A stretch of DNA of 64,000 bases from assembly GCA_963803425.1 (NCBI GenBank), contig CAWDMA010000001.1, positions 682,001 through 746,000 of the forward strand, read 5' to 3'. The notes under the pieces are model-generated. The model worked only from the letters and a program-made list of their open reading frames with translations, did no database searches and was not told where the DNA came from. The number at the start of each line of letters is the position of its first letter. The stretch's first letter is position 1. This document shows positions 60,768-64,000 of the stretch, piece after piece. Made by a program: the position numbers and the translations under genes. This DNA is from DASPWW01 sp963803425. Its GTDB lineage: Bacteria > Actinomycetota > Thermoleophilia > Solirubrobacterales > 70-9.

Positions 60768-61412
60768 ATGGACGTCGCCGTCGTCGGAGGCCATGGCAAG
60801 ATCGCGCTGAAGCTGGAGCGGCTGCTCGCCGAGCGGGGCGACCGCGCCCGCGGCGTGATCCGCAACCCCGACCACGCCGCCGCCCTGTCGGCGATCGGCG
60901 CCGAGCCGGTGGTGTGCGACATCGAGGCTCCGGACGCCGATCTGCGCGCCGCGGTCGCGGGCGCCGACGCGATCGTGTTCGCGGCCGGCGCCGGCCCGGG
61001 CAGCGGCCCGGAGCGAAAGCAGACCGTCGACCTCGACGGCGCCCTGCGCTCGATCGACGCCGCCCAGGCGAACGGGATCAGGCGGTTCGTGATCGTCAGC
61101 TCGATCGGCACCCAGGACCCGCCCCAGGGCGACGAGACGTTCGCGATCTACCTGCGCGCCAAGGCCGGCGCCGACATGGAGCTGGCGAAGAGCGGGCTCG
61201 ACCACACGATCGTCCGCCCCGGGAGCCTCACCGACGATCCCGGCACCGGCCGGATCGACGCATCCGCGCAGCTCGGCCGCCGCGGCAGGATCCCCCGCGA
61301 CGACGTCGCCGCCACCCTGCTCGGCGTGCTCGACGAGCCCGGCACGATCGGGAAGACGTTCGAGCTGTTCAGCGGCGAGGACGAGATCGCCGCGGCGCTG
61401 CGGGCGCTGTAG
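60768..61412 (+). CDS. NAD(P)-binding protein, atypical SDR (YwnB/SDR_a5-like)
   Basis: The 214-aa protein has a Rossmann start VAVVGGHGKIALKLERLLAE, DAIVFAAGAGPGSGPERKQT, then RRFVIVSSIGTQDPPQGDET and VRPGSLTDDPGTGRID. The Tyr-x3-Lys of classical SDRs is replaced by a Tyr-x3-Lys-like YLRAK. Such proteins serve as NAD(P)H-dependent reductases or redox sensors; the partner is unknown. A TATAGA box lies 6 nt before the ATG. It converges with the secreted repeat protein 3 nt away. Confidence 0.8.
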   Translation: MDVAVVGGHGKIALKLERLLAERGDRARGVIRNPDHAAALSAIGAEPVVCDIEAPDADLRAAVAGADAIVFAAGAGPGSGPERKQTVDLDGALRSIDAAQANGIRRFVIVSSIGTQDPPQGDETFAIYLRAKAGADMELAKSGLDHTIVRPGSLTDDPGTGRIDASAQLGRRGRIPRDDVAATLLGVLDEPGTIGKTFELFSGEDEIAAALRAL

Positions 61413-61415
61413 CGC

Positions 61416-63455
61416 CTACTTGCCCTTCAGCTTCACCTTGCGATTCGCCGAGCTGGAGTTGCCGGCGGCGTCGACGCCGGTAACCGTCGCCTTCACCTTC
61501 ACCTTCTTGCCGGCCTTCTGAGCCTTCTTCCCGAGCTTCCGGGACCGGCCCTTCAGCTTCAGCTTCAGCGTCTCGGTTGCTCCGGCCGCCACCTCGGCGC
61601 TGTCGCCCTTCAGCTTCGACTTCTTCGCCTTCGCCGCGGAGGCGCTGCCCTTCACGACCGGCACCTTCACCGTCCCGCTCGCCTCCACGCTGGCGGCCTC
61701 GTCGCTGGTCACCTTCAGCTTCACGACCTTCGAGCCCTTCTGCGTCTTCTTCCCCGTCACCGTCAGCCCCGGCGGGGTGGTGTCGGGGGCGGGGCCCTTC
61801 GGCCCGGTGGGAGGCCCGGACGGCGGCGGCGTCTCGCGGTCGAACAGCGTGATCGCGTCGTCGTTTCGGGCGAGCACGTAGAGCGAGGCGTCGTCCGGAG
61901 ACAGGGCCATCGTGTCCTGGGCCGGGCCGGTCAGGTACAGGCCCGAGTTCATGCCGAACGAGGTGGCCGTTGGAGTCTCGGTGCAGGCCGCCACCTGCGT
62001 CTGGCCGGTGAGGCAGCCGTCGTAGGACAGAGCTCCGGTCGAGGTGTTGCGGTCGAAGGTGGCGACGGCGCTGTCGTTGATCCCGAGCCCGTACACGGAG
62101 CGCCCGTCGTGGCTCACCGCCACCGCGTAGCTGAATCCCAGACCGGAGAGCGCACCGGCGCTGGTGGCGCCCGGGATCGGCGCGCACGCGCTCGTGCCGT
62201 CCGGCGGCGGCCCGCTCTCCTTCTCGCCGCTGGTGCACCCCCTGTAGACGAGGTCCCCTGAAGTCCGGTCGCGCGAGAAGCGGGCGATCGAAGCGTCCAG
62301 CAGCCCGGCCCCGTACAGCGAGCTCCCGTCCGGGCTCAGCGCAAGGGCGGTCAGGCCCCCGACGCCGCTGTCGTCCCCGGTCGCGGTGAAGCTCGGGATC
62401 AGCTCGCACGCCCCCGTTCCGTCCGGGACCGGGCCGCTCCCCTTCTCGCCGCTGATGCAGTCCGGGCCGGTGAGGCTGCCGTCCGTCTGGTCGCGCGAGA
62501 ATGCCAGCACCGAGCTGTCTCCGGTCGCCGCCACGTACAGCGACTTCCCGTCCGCGCTCTGGACGATCTGCTGGATCCCGTCGAACCCGGAGTCCTTGCC
62601 GTCCGACTGGGCGAAGCTGGTCAGGGCGCATGCCGCGGCCGACTCCGTCTCGCCGCTGTTGCAGCCCTCGTAGGAGAGCGCGCCGGTTGTCGTGTTGCGG
62701 GTGAAGCGGGCGATCGCGTCGTCGCCGACGGCGCCGGCGTACAGCGTCTTGCCGTCGGCGCTGACGCTCAGCGTCTGGGGGTTGTCAAGGCCCGAGTTGG
62801 CACCGCCGGAGTTGACGGACGGGATCGCGGCGCACGCTCCGGTGCCGCCCGGAGTCGGCCCGCTCTCCTTCTCCCCGGTGATGCAGTCCTGGTAGGTGAG
62901 ATCTCCGGTGGTCGTGTTCCGAGTGAAGCGCACGATCGCGTCGTCGGCACCGGCCGCGTACAGCGAGCGCCCGTCAGGGCTCAGCGCCGTCGTGAGCAGC
63001 TCGTCGAACCCGGTGTTCTCACCGGTCGAGCTGATTCCGGGCAGCGCCTCACACGCACCAGAGCCGGGCGCGGGGCCGGCAGCCTTGTTCGCCGTCCAGC
63101 AGCCCGCGAAGCTGAGCGCGCCGGTGGCGGCGCTGCGACGAAAGTGCGCGACCGCGTCGTCGAACAGGCTCGCCGCGTACACCGACCGCCCGTCGGGGCT
63201 GATCGAGATCCCGCCCGGGAAGTCGAGCCCCGAACCCACGCCGCCGATCGCGGCCGCGTCGAGCGCAGAGCATGACCCGCTGCCGCCGCCCCCGATCGGT
63301 CCGGCCTCCGTCTTCCCGGTGAGGCAGCCGCCATAGCCGAGGTCTCCGACCGCGGCCCCGGCGCCGGCCGGAGCCGCGATCGACGCGGCTCCGGCCAGTC
63401 CGAGGAGGAGGAGAAATATTCGCCCGCCGAAGTGCTGCGACTCCCTTCGCCTCAT
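61416..63455 (-). CDS. Secreted seven-repeat beta-propeller protein with Lys-rich Ig-like tail
   Basis: The 679-aa protein has a signal peptide (GGRIFLLLLGLAGAASIAAP, AGAGAA). Seven repeats of about 68-80 residues follow, each built as G.CxxG...GP...GTGxC...SGL...SPDGxSLY...DxAIxxFxR...TTGxLxY. One repeat has SPDGRSLYAAGADDAIVRFT. Most repeats hold two Cys about 15-20 residues apart, which could form disulfides. Seven repeats suit a seven-bladed beta-propeller. The C-terminal 130 residues (TPPGLTVTGKKTQKGSKVVK and later KVKVKATVTGVDAAGNSSSA) are an extremely Lys-rich Ig-like part known from Thermoleophilia surface proteins. ATG 63455 has GGAGAGGTG before it. Confidence 0.82.
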   Translation of the reverse strand: MRRRESQHFGGRIFLLLLGLAGAASIAAPAGAGAAVGDLGYGGCLTGKTEAGPIGGGGSGSCSALDAAAIGGVGSGLDFPGGISISPDGRSVYAASLFDDAVAHFRRSAATGALSFAGCWTANKAAGPAPGSGACEALPGISSTGENTGFDELLTTALSPDGRSLYAAGADDAIVRFTRNTTTGDLTYQDCITGEKESGPTPGGTGACAAIPSVNSGGANSGLDNPQTLSVSADGKTLYAGAVGDDAIARFTRNTTTGALSYEGCNSGETESAAACALTSFAQSDGKDSGFDGIQQIVQSADGKSLYVAATGDSSVLAFSRDQTDGSLTGPDCISGEKGSGPVPDGTGACELIPSFTATGDDSGVGGLTALALSPDGSSLYGAGLLDASIARFSRDRTSGDLVYRGCTSGEKESGPPPDGTSACAPIPGATSAGALSGLGFSYAVAVSHDGRSVYGLGINDSAVATFDRNTSTGALSYDGCLTGQTQVAACTETPTATSFGMNSGLYLTGPAQDTMALSPDDASLYVLARNDDAITLFDRETPPPSGPPTGPKGPAPDTTPPGLTVTGKKTQKGSKVVKLKVTSDEAASVEASGTVKVPVVKGSASAAKAKKSKLKGDSAEVAAGATETLKLKLKGRSRKLGKKAQKAGKKVKVKATVTGVDAAGNSSSANRKVKLKGK

Positions 63456-63600
63456 CACCTCTCCCATCGGCCGTTTCCGCCGGGACTTGACCGCGGTTGG
63501 ACGGCGCGGCACCGACCCCGCACGGCCACGCACGGTCAGGCGTCCACCCGGTCTGGACGGATGACGGATCGGGGCGGCGCCGAGCCGAGTCCACCTGCGC

Positions 63601-63646
63601 CGAGTGCTGAATACACCGGCCCAGGGATCGGTGAATTCAGCACTCG
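63601..63646. repeat. Long inverted repeat in divergent intergenic region
   Basis: CGAGTGCTGAAT (63601-63612) and ATTCAGCACTCG (63635-63646) are exact inverted arms of 12 bp. Inside them ACACCG and CGGTGA extend the pairing with one mismatch, and a 10-base loop follows. CCACC/GGTGG outside the arms adds more partial pairing. It lies between the secreted-protein gene and the gene at 63702, where no gene ends, so a plain terminator is unlikely. The 245-nt gap 63456-63701 holds no other feature that I can support. Confidence 0.7.
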
Positions 63647-63701
63647 AGGGTGGCGGCGCTCTCGGCCGAGCCGTGTCCCCCATGGCGAGGACCGCTAAAG
63701 G

Positions 63702-64000
63702 ATGGCCGAGCCCCTTGCCGATAATCCCTACGAGCCCGATCACCCTCACGGCTATTGCACGGATGCAGAGTTGTGGCGCCTCAAGGAGCTAGGCCCAGCC
63801 GAACATCGTCGGATCGTCTCCGCGCGCAGGCGCCACCCGACGTTCTGCCGCGTGATCGAGCGACGGTTCCTGGCGGGTGCGCGGCCGTTCGTGCGAGGGG
63901 TGTTCGTCCGCGCGCTCGCCGGACGGCTGGCGGAGCACCCGAATCCGGACACCGCCCTGGTGCCGGCGCTGCTCGACACGGCGGCGACGATCGCTCTTGC
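63702..64000 (+). CDS. Unknown protein, cut by right window edge
   Basis: An open frame runs from ATG 63702 (preceded by AAAGG) to the edge without a stop, about 99 residues. It begins MAEPLADNPYEPDHPHGYC and has an Arg-rich helical part (ELGPAEHRRIVSARRRHPTF) followed by CRVIERRFLAGARPFVRGVF. It has no signal peptide and no motif I recognise. Codon use is like the neighbours. It is divergent from the secreted propeller gene, with the inverted repeat between them. Confidence 0.5.
   Translation, partial: MAEPLADNPYEPDHPHGYCTDAELWRLKELGPAEHRRIVSARRRHPTFCRVIERRFLAGARPFVRGVFVRALAGRLAEHPNPDTALVPALLDTAATIAL

Noticed and set aside
61700..63400. Regularly repeated DNA segments suggesting CRISPR or satellite repeats
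   Set aside because: The periodicity of about 200-240 nt comes from the protein repeats of the secreted propeller; units diverge at third positions and there are no identical repeats with spacers.

Overview
The window is high-GC, gene-dense DNA from an actinobacterium, most probably class Thermoleophilia (Solirubrobacterales-like). This rests on several sequence features. GTG, ATG and a few TTG starts are mixed, and ATGA or GTGA stop/start overlaps join many neighbours. Many genes have a TAnnnT-like -10 box only 6-10 nt before the start codon, so they look leaderless. There is a c-di-AMP riboswitch in front of an Rpf-like cell-wall enzyme, and secreted proteins with Lys-rich Ig-like tails. 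The class assignment is inference; no rRNA or tRNA was recognised. No CRISPR array, insertion sequence or prophage gene was recognised either.

Layout. 1-1950: the edge of a RiPP-like locus, with a short acidic peptide and two SagB/ThcOx-type flavin dehydrogenases, the second cut by the window. 2.0-9.6 kb: small-molecule enzymes (SnoaL-like protein, FAD oxidoreductase, carbon-nitrogen hydrolase, SRPBCC protein, DUF2332, sulfatase). 9.7-14.5 kb: an L7/L12-like small protein, a UspA-led operon with a frameshifted gene, a DUF2090 aldolase-like protein and an MFS exporter. 14.5-29.5 kb: a form I (aerobic) CO dehydrogenase region. It contains a Tat-type carbonic anhydrase, XdhC, five overlapping single-span membrane genes, coxM-coxS-coxL, an XdhC-YHS fusion, a MobA-like nucleotidyltransferase, coxD and coxE (both frameshifted as given), a Cys-containing small protein, a free-standing CoxL-domain fragment, typA between two copies of a 45-bp repeat, yceI and coxG. 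29.5-31.5 kb: a zinc-ribbon protein, a membrane protein and glucose-6-phosphate dehydrogenase.

31.5-35.2 kb is a minus-strand operon of encapsulated ferritin, encapsulin, flavin amine oxidase, SDR and lipoprotein. 35.3-41.7 kb holds a FAD oxidase, a SnoaL-like protein, a secreted glycosidase, the riboswitch-Rpf unit, a second amine oxidase and a group 2 sigma factor. 41.7-48.2 kb has a flavin reductase, a DUF1989-GcvT fusion, an acyl-CoA dehydrogenase homologue, a UspA-like protein and an APC permease. 48.3-64 kb carries DUF3179, DUF2252, a divergent PAP2/diacylglycerol-kinase pair, a penicillin-acylase homologue, a GHMP kinase, a GlcD-like oxidase, NDH-2, and a secreted seven-repeat propeller protein.

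How the genes fit together. CoxLMS would take electrons from atmospheric CO into the respiratory chain. XdhC, the MobA-like enzyme, CoxD and CoxE would mature its Mo-Cu cofactor, and CoxG may anchor it at the membrane. The carbonic anhydrase could hydrate the CO2 made. NDH-2 and G6PDH indicate aerobic chemoheterotrophic metabolism alongside CO scavenging. The strongest candidates for something undescribed are the peptide-SagB-SagB locus at the left edge, the five-gene membrane array directly upstream of coxMSL, and the free-standing CoxL fragment.
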